Positions 27,635-36,242 of a DNA stretch of 64,000 nt are shown one piece after another. Location of the stretch: the NCBI RefSeq assembly GCF_003999875.1, contig NZ_RQVJ01000002.1, positions 186,001 to 250,000 on the forward strand, given 5' to 3'. The notes under the pieces were generated by a model. That model was not told the origin of the DNA and ran no database searches. It worked only from the letters and a program-made list of their open reading frames with translations. The DNA comes from Veillonella sp. 3310. GTDB taxonomy: Bacteria; Bacillota; Negativicutes; Veillonellales; Veillonellaceae. Made by a program: the position numbers and the translations under genes. Within the stretch, counting starts at the first letter, position 1, and the number at the start of each line of letters is the position of its first letter.

Positions 27635-29533
27635 ATGTTAAGAGCACTATATAAAAAGAAAAAAACGACACGCTTTGATGTATTGCTAACCATAGTCGTC
27701 ATCATTTTTGCTATTTTGTTGGGTCGTGTGTTTTATCTACAAGCCATTGAAGGTGATTATTACCGTGGAAAAGCAGAGGGAAATCGACTCCGTATGCTCT
27801 CTATGACAGCTACACGGGGATTAATGTATGATCGAAATGGTCAAATTGTGGTTGGTTCACGGCCTGCCTATATGGTGTCCATGTTGCCTACTGGAAAGCA
27901 GGCGGATCCAAAAGAGCTAGAGAAATTAGCTTCCTATTTGCAAATCCCAGTGAAAACATTGGCAGAAAAAATAGAGGCCCATAAGGGTGGTTATGAGCCA
28001 ATTCGGCTAGCTAGTGATGTAACCTTAGACAAGGTGACAAAAATTGAAGAACATCGTCATGAATTACCTGGCATAACCGTAGATGTAGAGCCACTTCGCT
28101 ATTATCCTCATGATACGATGGCATCCCAATTATTGGGCTATGTAGGGGAAGTAAGCGAAGACGAGTTGGCGGAAGCGAAACAGGCGGAGCTAGACGGAAC
28201 ACATACGGGTGGAACCATTGGTCCTGGTACGATTTTAGGTCGTTCTGGGTTGGAAAAAATGTATGATTCTGTGCTACGTGGTGTGGACGGTGGTCGTCAA
28301 GTAGAGGTTGATGCTAGTGGACGTCCTGTAGAAGAAGTAGGACGTAAACACACCATACCTGGTCGAAATATTCACTTAACCATTGATTTAAATCTACAAA
28401 AAGTGGCTGAAAAAGCTGTGTATGATCAATTAGCAGTGCTCAGAAAACAAGGTATTCCTGCGAAGGGGGCTGCCGTAGTAGCCCTAGATCCTAATACAGG
28501 TGCGGTCCTTGCCATGGTCAGTGCGCCAGGATTCAATCCAAATTGGTTTGCCAAAGGGATTACAACGGAACAATGGAATCAGTTAAATACAGATGCGAAT
28601 CATCCTTTTGAAAATAAGGTAGTTACTGGTGAATATCCGCCAGGGTCTCCTTTCAAAATTATTACTGGTGCAGCTGCCCTAGAACTGAAAAAGGTGACGC
28701 CTAATGAAATGATTTATGACAGTGGTAAGCACTGGTTAATTGACAAAAGAAATGCAGAGGGCGAGGCGTTAGGCTGGCTTGATTTCAACAAAGCATTGGC
28801 GAAGTCAGATAATGTATATTTCTATGAAATGGGGAATCGCCTAGGTATCGATAATATCGATAAATATGCAAAGATTTTTGGGCTCGGTGAAAAGACGGGC
28901 ATCAAGCTCTATGATGAAGGCAGTGGTAATATTGCTAGTCCCGAATACAAACGAAAAGTGTTTAATCAAGATTGGTATTTAGGAGAAACCTTCGATGCCG
29001 CGATTGGACAGTCTTTCACATTGGTGACGCCCATACAAATGGCAGTGGTCATGTCCGAAATTGCCAACGGAGGGATTCGCTATCAACCGTATGTAGTGAG
29101 CCGTATCGATAATGCGGATGGAACGCCAGAAGAGATTTTTGGACCTAAGAAATTAGGAGTCTTACAAGTATCGAAGGCCGTCATGGATATTGTTCGCAAT
29201 GGTCTTAGAGACGTAACCTTGGAAGGTGGTACGGCAGGGGAAATTTTTAAAGGCTTATCCTTAGCTGTAGCCGGTAAAACGGGGACAGCGGAAAATGCTA
29301 CTGGCCGTGACCATGGTTGGTTCGTTGCTTATGCGCCGTACGACAAGCCTCGTATCGTTGTAGTAGCGCTGGTGGAACAAGGCGGTTTTGGTGCTATATC
29401 AGCAGGGTCTATTGTACGTCCTATTTTAGAAGAATATTTTCATATTCCTAAGCCAGTCGTGGTCCCAATGAATGATAAGAAAGAGGATGCTAAAAAAGAG
29501 ACAAACTCTGGAAAAGAACAAAAGGTAGACTAG
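27635..29533 (+). CDS. mrdA: Penicillin-binding protein 2 (elongasome transpeptidase)
   Basis: 632-residue class B PBP that crosslinks peptidoglycan during elongation. N-terminal membrane helix (VLLTIVVIIFAILLGRVFYL), a dimerisation domain with ATRGLMYDRNG, then the transpeptidase: active-site Ser in GSPFK (~residue 346), SDN triad in AKSDNVYFYE (~390) and KTGT in VAGKTGTAEN (~550). A lysine-rich tail ends the protein. Followed nine bases later by its partner rodA. Confidence 0.95.
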   Translation: MLRALYKKKKTTRFDVLLTIVVIIFAILLGRVFYLQAIEGDYYRGKAEGNRLRMLSMTATRGLMYDRNGQIVVGSRPAYMVSMLPTGKQADPKELEKLASYLQIPVKTLAEKIEAHKGGYEPIRLASDVTLDKVTKIEEHRHELPGITVDVEPLRYYPHDTMASQLLGYVGEVSEDELAEAKQAELDGTHTGGTIGPGTILGRSGLEKMYDSVLRGVDGGRQVEVDASGRPVEEVGRKHTIPGRNIHLTIDLNLQKVAEKAVYDQLAVLRKQGIPAKGAAVVALDPNTGAVLAMVSAPGFNPNWFAKGITTEQWNQLNTDANHPFENKVVTGEYPPGSPFKIITGAAALELKKVTPNEMIYDSGKHWLIDKRNAEGEALGWLDFNKALAKSDNVYFYEMGNRLGIDNIDKYAKIFGLGEKTGIKLYDEGSGNIASPEYKRKVFNQDWYLGETFDAAIGQSFTLVTPIQMAVVMSEIANGGIRYQPYVVSRIDNADGTPEEIFGPKKLGVLQVSKAVMDIVRNGLRDVTLEGGTAGEIFKGLSLAVAGKTGTAENATGRDHGWFVAYAPYDKPRIVVVALVEQGGFGAISAGSIVRPILEEYFHIPKPVVVPMNDKKEDAKKETNSGKEQKVD

Positions 29534-29542
29534 GAGTATACT

Positions 29543-30646
29543 ATGTGGCAGAGAATTATACGTGAATGGGATTGGATTTTGGTGCTATCCACTATCAGTC
29601 TGATTGTCATTGGCTGTGTTGTCATCGGCAGTGCGACTCATATCAATCGAGATGGGCTACAAATTACAGGATTAGTATCGAAACAATTGCTATTCTTTGG
29701 ATTAAATATCATTGCCATTGTAGGTCTGCAATGGCTAGATTACGAGCGCTTGCGCCCCTATGCAAAGTGGATATATGGTGCTACTATCGTTATGCTTTTG
29801 GCAGTTATGGTGGTAGGTACATCGGCACTAGGTGCGCAACGGTGGATTCAGATTGGGCCTATTACGATTCAACCATCAGAATTTACGAAGTTGATGATGA
29901 TCATTAGCTTGGCCAACATGCTAGAAAGTCGAGTAGGAAAGTTAAATACTTTTAAAGAGCTATTGCCGGTATTCTTATTTTTAGGAATCCCCGCCCTGTT
30001 GGTGTTTAAGCAACCAGATTTGGGGACATCTTTAGTGTATGTAGCTATATTAGCAGGCATGCTCTTTGTCAGCGGTATTCGCATGCGGTTAGTGCAAATT
30101 ATGGTAGGCACTATGGTAGCATTGTTGCCGTTAAGCTGGTTTGTATTGCAAGAGTATCAAAAGCAACGGATTATGGTATTTTTGAATCCTAATGTAGACC
30201 CTTTTGGCGCAGGATATCATATTATCCAATCTAAAATTGCTATCGGTTCAGGCTTACTATTTGGTAAGGGTCTCTTTGAAGGAACTCAAAGTCAGTTGAA
30301 CTTTCTACCGGAAAACCATACAGACTTTATTTTCTCCGTGGTGGGAGAAGAATTAGGTCTTCTCGGTTGTTTTGTGGTCTTAGGGTTACTATTGGTGGTT
30401 GTGTATCGTAGTTTCTTAATTGCGAAACGATCGGTGGATCCCTTCGGTATGTTGATTGCCACAGGCATTGGCTCTATGCTGTTATTTGAAGTCTTAGTCA
30501 ATGTAGGCATGACCACTGGTATTATGCCCGTAACGGGTATTCCATTGCCTTTCATCAGTTACGGTGTAAGTGCGTTAACAACAAATCTATTGAGTATAGG
30601 TTTATTATTAAATATAGTAATGCGCCAGAAAAAGCGCATGTTTTAA
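29543..30646 (+). CDS. rodA: Peptidoglycan glycosyltransferase RodA
   Basis: 367-residue SEDS polymerase with about ten membrane helices. Typical motifs: QPDLGTSLVY (~residue 155), NFLPENHTDFIF (~253), and the final ISYGVSALTTNLLSIGLL. It forms a complex with the upstream PBP2 to polymerise and crosslink glycan strands. The C-terminus is compact and basic (MRQKKRMF). Confidence 0.95.
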   Translation: MWQRIIREWDWILVLSTISLIVIGCVVIGSATHINRDGLQITGLVSKQLLFFGLNIIAIVGLQWLDYERLRPYAKWIYGATIVMLLAVMVVGTSALGAQRWIQIGPITIQPSEFTKLMMIISLANMLESRVGKLNTFKELLPVFLFLGIPALLVFKQPDLGTSLVYVAILAGMLFVSGIRMRLVQIMVGTMVALLPLSWFVLQEYQKQRIMVFLNPNVDPFGAGYHIIQSKIAIGSGLLFGKGLFEGTQSQLNFLPENHTDFIFSVVGEELGLLGCFVVLGLLLVVVYRSFLIAKRSVDPFGMLIATGIGSMLLFEVLVNVGMTTGIMPVTGIPLPFISYGVSALTTNLLSIGLLLNIVMRQKKRMF

Positions 30647-30655
30647 GTAGTAAAA

Positions 30656-30673
30656 AAGAGGCTAGTGCCTCTT
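30656..30673 (+). other. Small hairpin abutting the ribosome site of the next gene
   Basis: AAGAGGC and GCCTCTT form a perfect 7-bp stem with a 4-base loop, ending directly at the GGAGG of the radical SAM gene start. There is no T-run, so it is not a complete terminator; it may influence initiation or be a processing site. Confidence 0.5.
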
Positions 30674-30682
30674 GGAGGTTGT

Positions 30683-32566
30683 ATGATTCAATTAGATCCA
30701 TCATGGTTACAACATGTGGAAAAGCCTGCCCGTTATATGGGTGGGGAATGGAATAGCGTTGCCAAGAATCATTCGGAAGTGGATGTGACGATGGCTTTCG
30801 CCTTTCCAGATGTATATGAAGTGAGTATGAGCCATTTAGGAATTAAAATTTTATATGGTATAGTCAACGAACGCCCAGATGTGGCGGCAGAGCGTGTATT
30901 TGCTCCTTGGCATGATATGGAAGCGGAAATGCGCAATCGGGAGATTCCTTTGTTTTCTTTGGAAACGAAAACCCCGATTCGTGACTTTGATTTATTGGCG
31001 TTTACATTGCAATATGAAATGTGCTATACAAACATCATTAATATGCTAGATTTGGCAGGTATTCCTTTTTATGGAAAGGATCGAGACTTGTCGTTCCCTC
31101 TATTAATCGGTGGTGGCCCTTGTGTGTACAATATGGAGCCTATTGCAGATTTCTTTGATGTCGTATCTATCGGCGAATCAGAAGATTGGATCAACGAATT
31201 TATTGATTTATATAAAGCTGAGAAAGAAAAAGGATTCCCTGGCGGCAAAGAGGCCTTCTTGCGAAAAGCAGCGCAGATTGAAGGTACCTATATTCCTAGC
31301 TTGTATGAACCGCAATATACAGAATCTGGGGACTTTGCAGGAATGAAAGTATTGGCTGAAGAAGCACCTGCCATTGTAAAAAAACGTATCGTAGAAGATA
31401 TGGAAGCTGCGTTCTATCCTACAAAACCTGTAGTGCCATACTTAGATATTGTTCATGATAGAGCGGTACTTGAATTATTTAGAGGGTGTTTGCGTGGCTG
31501 TCGTTTCTGCCAAGCTGGTATGTTATATCGTCCAGTACGTGAACGAACTCCAGAACGATTGGTACAATTAGCAAAAGAAATTATTGCCAATACTGGCTAC
31601 AATGAAATCTCCTTGATGTCTCTAAGCTCTGCGGACTATTCTAAATTGCCCGAATTAGTCGACATGTTGATGGAAGAGTTTAAAGATAAACAAGTGAGCG
31701 TTAGTTTACCATCCTTGCGTATCGATGCCTTTTCTATCGATATTGCTAAAAAAGTACAACAAGTGCGTAAAAGTGGCTTAACTTTCGCTCCAGAAGCTGG
31801 GTCTCAACGGATGCGTGATGTTATCAATAAAGGTGTTAGTGAAGAGGATTTGATGTCCGCTTGTGAAAATGCTTTCAAGTCTGGTTGGAATACAGTAAAG
31901 CTCTATTTCATGATGGGCTTGCCTACAGAAACGGATGAAGACGTAGCAGGTATTGCTGATTTAGCCTATAAAGTGCTTGATTTACATCGAGAAATTACTG
32001 GTAAACGCAATGGTAAGGTCACAGTGAGCTGTTCCTTCTTTGTGCCAAAATCACATTCTCCATACCAATGGTACGGACAACAAGATGTAGAAGAAATTCA
32101 TCGTAAACAGAAATACTTGAAATCTTTAATTAACAATAGAAATATTTCCTATCACTACCATGATGGCTATACAGGGTATTTAGAAGCAGTCTTTGCCCGT
32201 GGTGACAGACGCTTAGCGGCATCTGTTGTAGAAGCCTGGAAATTAGGTTGTAAGTTTGATGGATGGACAGAGTTTTTCAATTACGATACATGGATGCAGG
32301 CTTTCAAAAATACCAATATTGATCCAGAATACTATGCCCGACGAAATCGTGATTTTTCAGAAGCTTTACCATGGGATCATCTAGATGATACGGTAAGTAA
32401 AGAATTTTTACGCCGCGAATGGGAACGTGCGGTAGATGGTACCTTGACTTGGGATTGCCGTCGCAAGCCGTGCAATGGTTGTAATGCGTGTCCAGAGTTG
32501 GGCACACCGATTATTGATTATAAGGAGGGTGGACGTGTTGAGAAAGTTACGTTTGGCCTTACATAA
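30683..32566 (+). CDS. TIGR03960-type B12-binding-like radical SAM protein
   Basis: 627 residues. An N-terminal cobalamin-binding-like domain (SHLGIKILYGIVNERPDV region) is followed by a radical SAM core with CLRGCRFC (~residue 270-277) and FAPEAGSQRMRDVINKGV. A C-terminal cysteine group (CRRKPCNGCNAC) closes the protein. It and the next gene form the pair usually seen ahead of rng; the reaction is unknown to me. The ATG at 30683 is preferred for its TTGGAGGTT site. It overlaps the next gene by 32 bases. Confidence 0.88.
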   Translation: MIQLDPSWLQHVEKPARYMGGEWNSVAKNHSEVDVTMAFAFPDVYEVSMSHLGIKILYGIVNERPDVAAERVFAPWHDMEAEMRNREIPLFSLETKTPIRDFDLLAFTLQYEMCYTNIINMLDLAGIPFYGKDRDLSFPLLIGGGPCVYNMEPIADFFDVVSIGESEDWINEFIDLYKAEKEKGFPGGKEAFLRKAAQIEGTYIPSLYEPQYTESGDFAGMKVLAEEAPAIVKKRIVEDMEAAFYPTKPVVPYLDIVHDRAVLELFRGCLRGCRFCQAGMLYRPVRERTPERLVQLAKEIIANTGYNEISLMSLSSADYSKLPELVDMLMEEFKDKQVSVSLPSLRIDAFSIDIAKKVQQVRKSGLTFAPEAGSQRMRDVINKGVSEEDLMSACENAFKSGWNTVKLYFMMGLPTETDEDVAGIADLAYKVLDLHREITGKRNGKVTVSCSFFVPKSHSPYQWYGQQDVEEIHRKQKYLKSLINNRNISYHYHDGYTGYLEAVFARGDRRLAASVVEAWKLGCKFDGWTEFFNYDTWMQAFKNTNIDPEYYARRNRDFSEALPWDHLDDTVSKEFLRREWERAVDGTLTWDCRRKPCNGCNACPELGTPIIDYKEGGRVEKVTFGLT

Positions 32567-33227
32567 GGGAGAAGAACTTCGCTTTTTATCCCATTTAGAT
32601 TATGCCTCTGCCATTGAGCGTATGATTCGTCGCAGTGGCATCAAAATGGCTTATTCTGAGGGGTTTAATCCGCATATGAAAATTAGCTTTTCCTCTGCCC
32701 TGGCGTTAGGGATTACGGCAAGCGCTGAATACTGCGATATGGATGTTCTAGAAGAAGGCACATTAGAAGAGTTAATGAACCGACTTTCAGAAGCAGCACC
32801 GAAAGGACTGGAAGTGCTCGAAGGTCGATTCATGCCAGATAAAGTAAAAAAAATGATGGCTATCTGCAACTATGCGGTCTACGAAGTCAAGGGCCCTGTT
32901 ACAGAAGAAGTAGATTGGGTGTCTTTGTTGGAGCCTTTCAACAGTGCAGAAGAAGTGTTGTATGAAAAAGTAACGCCGAAGAAAACAAGAACTATTGATG
33001 TGAAGCATTTCATTAAGGAACCATTGGTTGCCACAGTGGACAATGGAATGGTGACGATTCGCATGGCCATCGGCGTATATCCAGAAGGGACTATGAAACC
33101 TGGGGATATGTGGAAATTAGGCAAAGAACAATACGGCTGGCCCGTAACAGATAGTTATTCTATTCACCGTGAAGCGATTCTGATTGAAACGGATGGGGCT
33201 TGTATTACGCCACTAGAAGTGGAATAA
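32535..33227 (+). CDS. DUF2344 / TIGR03936 radical SAM-associated protein
   Basis: 230 residues from GTG 32535, chosen because AAGGAGGGTGG lies just upstream, inside the end of the preceding gene. Family features seen: RLALHKGEELRFLSHLDY near the start and YSEGFNPHMKISFSSALALG (~45-65). In many bacteria this domain is fused to the preceding radical SAM protein; here it is separate but overlapping. Function unknown; the link to rng suggests RNA or translation work, an inference only. Confidence 0.86.
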   Translation: MLRKLRLALHKGEELRFLSHLDYASAIERMIRRSGIKMAYSEGFNPHMKISFSSALALGITASAEYCDMDVLEEGTLEELMNRLSEAAPKGLEVLEGRFMPDKVKKMMAICNYAVYEVKGPVTEEVDWVSLLEPFNSAEEVLYEKVTPKKTRTIDVKHFIKEPLVATVDNGMVTIRMAIGVYPEGTMKPGDMWKLGKEQYGWPVTDSYSIHREAILIETDGACITPLEVE

Positions 33228-33236
33228 GGAGAGACT

Positions 33237-34655
33237 ATGAATCGATTATATGCCAATGTGATGAAAGAGGAAACCCGTCTCGCTATTGTGGATGAGGCAG
33301 GGGCGTTACAACAGATTATATATGAACGACCACAGCTGTCAAACCGTGTACATCATATGTATAAAGGGGTTGTGAAAAATGTCCTACCTGGCATGAGTGC
33401 AGCCTTCCTCGACATTGGCATCGGTCAAAATGTGTACTTGAATCTACAAGAACAAGGGAAGCAGAAAAAAGTTCACGTAGGTGAAGTATTGCTCGTGCAA
33501 ATCGTGAAAGATGCCATGCTTGGTAAAAGCGCTCGTGTCACTACAGATGTCAGTTTGGCAGGTCACTACATGGTCTTATTGCCGCAAGATCAGCAGATTC
33601 ATATTTCTAAAAAGATTACAGATCCAGAGTTGCGTCAATCTTTGAAAGATATGGCACAACCTTATTTAGAACGAGGGGTAGGATTTATTCTGCGCACCGC
33701 TGCTATGGGGGCGAGCCAAGAAGAGATTGCTCGGGATATGGCTTATTTACATCAGACGTGGGAGCATTTACAAAAGCGCTATAAGGTGGCTCAGAATGGC
33801 ACTGAAATCTACGGAGATGCGAACCTATGGTATCGTGTGATCCGTGACTATGTAGGACCTACAGTGGGTTCCATTATGGTGGATGATGTAGCTGCCTATG
33901 AAGAGTTGCAGCAACTCTTAGGGGCAGGACGATTTGGTAAGCCTGTGGAAGTAAGTTTGTGGAATCAGAAGGAAGATATTTTTAAGACCCATGGTATTGA
34001 AGAACAAATTGATGCGCTTTTAAATCATCGCATTGATTTACCATCTGGTGGATCCTTACAAATTGACCAAACAGAAGCGCTTACTGTCATTGATGTGAAT
34101 TCTGCTCATTACAGTGGTAAGAATGAACAAGCGGGACAGGTGGCGAAACGTGTTAACCAAGAAGCGGCCCATATGATTGCTAGACAATTACGATTACGAA
34201 ATCTTGGAGGTATCATCATCTGCGACTTTATCGATATGCCGAAACAAGATATGGAAGAACTGGTGCAGTTGATGAATCATCTAGTTAAAAAAGATCCTAT
34301 TAAAACGGTGGTATGTGGTATTACATCTTTAGGTTTATTGGAACTGACACGGAAACGAGAACGCCAAAGTATTCCATCTATCCTCTTTGATACTTGCTCT
34401 AGCTGTGGTGGTACTGGACATGTGCTAAAAGGAGAAACAGTATATTTGCAAATTTTGCGCCGTTTACGGGAACTCTATCGCTTTGGGCGACTAAAAACGG
34501 ATGTATCTATTGTGGTGCATCCAGATGTGGGGCAATTCTTTACAAAGCAAGTCTTGGAATCGTTACGTACAGAGTTACAACGAACTATACAGATTGAAAA
34601 TGATGCCACAATGGGATTAGAAGCCTATTCCCTATTAGCCTTAGGTGATGTATAA
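33237..34655 (+). CDS. rng: Ribonuclease E/G family protein
   Basis: 472 residues, RNase G-sized (no long C-terminal scaffold). An S1 domain (~35-120) is followed by the RNase E/G catalytic region with VIDVNSAHYSGKNE and IICDFIDM. The zinc-link cysteines are in FDTCSSCGGTGHV (~residue 390). The genome thus encodes both an RNase E/G and RNase Y. rplU-rpmA, which often follow rng, lie about 13 kb upstream here. Confidence 0.93.
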   Translation: MNRLYANVMKEETRLAIVDEAGALQQIIYERPQLSNRVHHMYKGVVKNVLPGMSAAFLDIGIGQNVYLNLQEQGKQKKVHVGEVLLVQIVKDAMLGKSARVTTDVSLAGHYMVLLPQDQQIHISKKITDPELRQSLKDMAQPYLERGVGFILRTAAMGASQEEIARDMAYLHQTWEHLQKRYKVAQNGTEIYGDANLWYRVIRDYVGPTVGSIMVDDVAAYEELQQLLGAGRFGKPVEVSLWNQKEDIFKTHGIEEQIDALLNHRIDLPSGGSLQIDQTEALTVIDVNSAHYSGKNEQAGQVAKRVNQEAAHMIARQLRLRNLGGIIICDFIDMPKQDMEELVQLMNHLVKKDPIKTVVCGITSLGLLELTRKRERQSIPSILFDTCSSCGGTGHVLKGETVYLQILRRLRELYRFGRLKTDVSIVVHPDVGQFFTKQVLESLRTELQRTIQIENDATMGLEAYSLLALGDV

Positions 34656-34679
34656 TAATAGAATTAGTACTAAAAATAA

Positions 34680-34707
34680 TTACAATTCTCTATATGAAAT
34701 GTAATAT
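34680..34707 (+). promoter_or_regulatory. Possible mntP promoter upstream of the rng terminator
   Basis: TTACAA (34680-34685) and TAATAT (34702-34707), 16-base spacer. If used, transcription would start around 34714 at the foot of the following hairpin. Confidence 0.35.
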
Positions 34708-34715
34708 TTTTAAGA

Positions 34716-34744
34716 AAAAGTGCTTGGGACTGCCAAGCACTTTT
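34716..34744 (+). terminator. Intrinsic terminator between rng and mntP
   Basis: AAAAGTGCTTGG pairs perfectly with CCAAGCACTTTT around a 5-base loop; the stem's own T-run is followed by GTTGTT. It ends rng transcription and may also sit in the mntP leader. Confidence 0.85.
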
Positions 34745-34767
34745 GTTGTTATTTACAGGAGGGACTT

Positions 34768-35331
34768 GTGTCATACCTTGAAATATTAATTCTATCGGTA
34801 GGTCTTGCCATGGATGCCTTTGCAGTTTCTATTTGTAAATCATCACAGATGAAATCCGATCCAAAGACGAAAAAAATCACATTGGCATTTTTATTTGGTG
34901 CCTTTCAGTGTTTGATGCCAATCATAGGGGCAGCGGTAGGGGCTCAGTTTTCGCAAAACTTTGATGACTGGGACCACTGGGTGATTTTCATTACTTTAGG
35001 ATATTTGGGTATTAATATGATTCGTGCTTCTCTTAGCGATGAGGAAGAAGATAAAACAAAGGTGGATTGGAAAGAAATGTTAGCATTGTCCATTGCCACT
35101 AGTATCGATGCCCTAGCAGTAGGGGTTACCATTGCCCTATTACATGTAGACGTGTATTTCACATCGCTCACTATAGGGGTCATTACCTTCTTGGTATGCC
35201 TTGTGGGCATATTCAGCGGGTATCATATGATGAAAGCCTTTCGTGAAAGAGCAGAAATGGCTGGGGGCGTTATATTGATACTCATTGGAGTGAAAATATT
35301 ATTGCAGCATTTGGGGTATTTACCTCGCTAA
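34768..35331 (+). CDS. mntP: Manganese efflux pump MntP
   Basis: 187 residues with about six membrane helices in two similar halves. The conserved acidic motifs GLAMDAFAVSI (~residue 11-21) and TSIDALAVGV (~108) are the family signature for Mn(II) export. The GTG at 34768 follows AGGAGGGACTT; the open frame upstream covers the terminator and is not translated. No yybP-ykoY manganese riboswitch is recognisable before it. Confidence 0.9.
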   Translation: MSYLEILILSVGLAMDAFAVSICKSSQMKSDPKTKKITLAFLFGAFQCLMPIIGAAVGAQFSQNFDDWDHWVIFITLGYLGINMIRASLSDEEEDKTKVDWKEMLALSIATSIDALAVGVTIALLHVDVYFTSLTIGVITFLVCLVGIFSGYHMMKAFRERAEMAGGVILILIGVKILLQHLGYLPR

Positions 35332-35525
35332 ATCGTTTCTTGCTATGCTATGTAGCCTGTGGCGATCTTGAATGATTGGTAAAGGGAAGAGTGCGACACA
35401 TTCCTTCACAAACGGTATTTCATAATGTTTGTTCGGGGGCACACCGTGCTCTTCTTGCACTTTTGCAAGTTAGGTAGTAAAAGCGCCACAAGGCTACTAC
35501 GCATAACTGCGTTCCTCTGGGAGAT
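35332..35525. repeat. Nested inverted repeat element, copy C1
   Basis: Begins directly after the mntP stop codon. Left arm TATGTAGCCTGTGGCGA and right end CGCCACAAGGCTACTACGCA pair. The loop is type II (AAACGGTATTTCATAATG), but the inner left arm (GAAGAGTGCGACACATTCC) no longer matches the right arm, which is the type II CACCGTGCTCTTCTT. C1 looks like a mosaic of two copies. Confidence 0.75.
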
Positions 35526-35850
35526 TGCTTTGAGAAATGGTTGCACATTCTGACCCGAACTTATACAGTGGTTAGGTTTGCTCCAGAATATGCGGTGCTT
35601 TTTTAGCATTTATGTTATGTAGATAATACTCCACCACAGGACGTTCTACGCATAACTGCATTCCTCACGGGAGGCATACTGAACTCTTCTTTGGTTTATG
35701 CAAATTAGCTAGTAAGGGTCGCCGTAAGGCTACTACGCGTAACTGCGTTCCTTACGGAGTTGAGGCATACCGTGCTCTTCTTGCATTTTTACAATTTAGG
35801 TAGAAAGGTGTCACAAGGCATACTACGCGCAACTGCGTCCCTTATGGGGG
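35526..35850. repeat. Tandem degenerate repeat units C2-C4
   Basis: C2 (35526-35670) keeps a hairpin centre (CACATTCTG with CAGAATATG, loop with ACAGTGG) and a damaged right end. C3 (35671-35757) and C4 (35758-35850) are right halves only: CTCTTCTT, a T-rich stretch, then GCCGTAAGGCTACTACGCG or TCACAAGGCATACTACGCG, and AACTGCGTYCCTTA. The array stops about 40 bases before the tRNA promoter. Confidence 0.7.
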
Positions 35851-35892
35851 TAGAGGGACAGCGCAATCTTCTAATGAGGAAGAAAAAAGTGC

Positions 35893-35921
35893 TTGACGGA
35901 ATGTATTTAGTAGTTTATAAT
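35893..35921 (+). promoter_or_regulatory. tRNA-Ser promoter
   Basis: TTGACG (35893-35898), exactly 17 bases, then TATAAT (35916-35921), 16 bases before the tRNA. Confidence 0.8.
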
Positions 35922-35937
35922 AACTAAGTATTCACTT

Positions 35938-36028
35938 GGAGAGGTGTCCGAGCGGCTTAAGGAGCATGATTGGAAATCATGTGTGCGGTGATACCGTACC
36001 GAGGGTTCAAATCCCTCTCTCTCCGCCA
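35938..36028 (+). tRNA. tRNA-Ser (anticodon GGA)
   Basis: 91 bases including an encoded CCA. The acceptor GGAGAGG pairs with TCTCTCC (one G-T pair), the anticodon loop in ATGATTGGAAATCAT reads GGA, the long variable arm (GTGCGGTGATACCGTAC) is typical of class II tRNA-Ser, and the T arm is GAGGGTTCAAATCCCTC. GGA decodes UCC and UCU codons. Confidence 0.96.
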
Positions 36029-36034
36029 AGGTTT

Positions 36035-36065
36035 AAAAGCGTTTATGCATTGCATAGGCGCTTTT
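36035..36065 (+). terminator. Terminator of tRNA-Ser
   Basis: AAAAGCG pairs with CGCTTTT and TATGCA with TGCATA inside it, separated by two T-G pairs; the tract ends TTTTATTGTT. Confidence 0.7.
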
Positions 36066-36078
36066 ATTGTTATATCTA

Positions 36079-36107
36079 TTGTATTTTGTGGCAAGATGGT
36101 ATATAAT
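36079..36107 (+). promoter_or_regulatory. Promoter of a candidate short RNA
   Basis: TTGTAT (36079-36084), 17-base spacer, TATAAT (36102-36107). Predicted start about 36114. Confidence 0.5.
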
Positions 36108-36113
36108 TAACTC

Positions 36114-36176
36114 AACAAAAGTTATAGTCCCCATTATAGGGTAAACAAAAAAGGACGGGTGCGACCGTCCTTTTTG
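36114..36176 (+). ncRNA. Candidate ~60-nt RNA ending in a strong terminator
   Basis: From the predicted start to the T-run is about 60 bases, with no ribosome site or credible reading frame. The 3' end is the hairpin AAGGACGG/CCGTCCTT with six-base loop and TTTTT (36151-36175). Upstream, CCCCATTATAGGG may form a short stem. It could be a small RNA or an attenuated leader for the downstream TRIC-family gene. Not matched to any known family. Confidence 0.4.
36151..36175 (+). terminator. Strong intrinsic terminator
   Basis: AAGGACGG and CCGTCCTT form a perfect 8-bp GC-rich stem preceded by an A-run and followed by TTT, so it may work in both directions. Confidence 0.85.
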
Positions 36177-36242
36177 CTTTATAAAATGTCTAGTATCTTA
36201 CCGAAAAGAATGGTACAATAATTCCGTATGAGGAGGCGTTGT

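Noticed and set aside
34660-34767. yybP-ykoY manganese riboswitch before mntP
   Set aside because: The only structured piece is an ordinary terminator; the conserved GGGGAGUA-type loops are missing.
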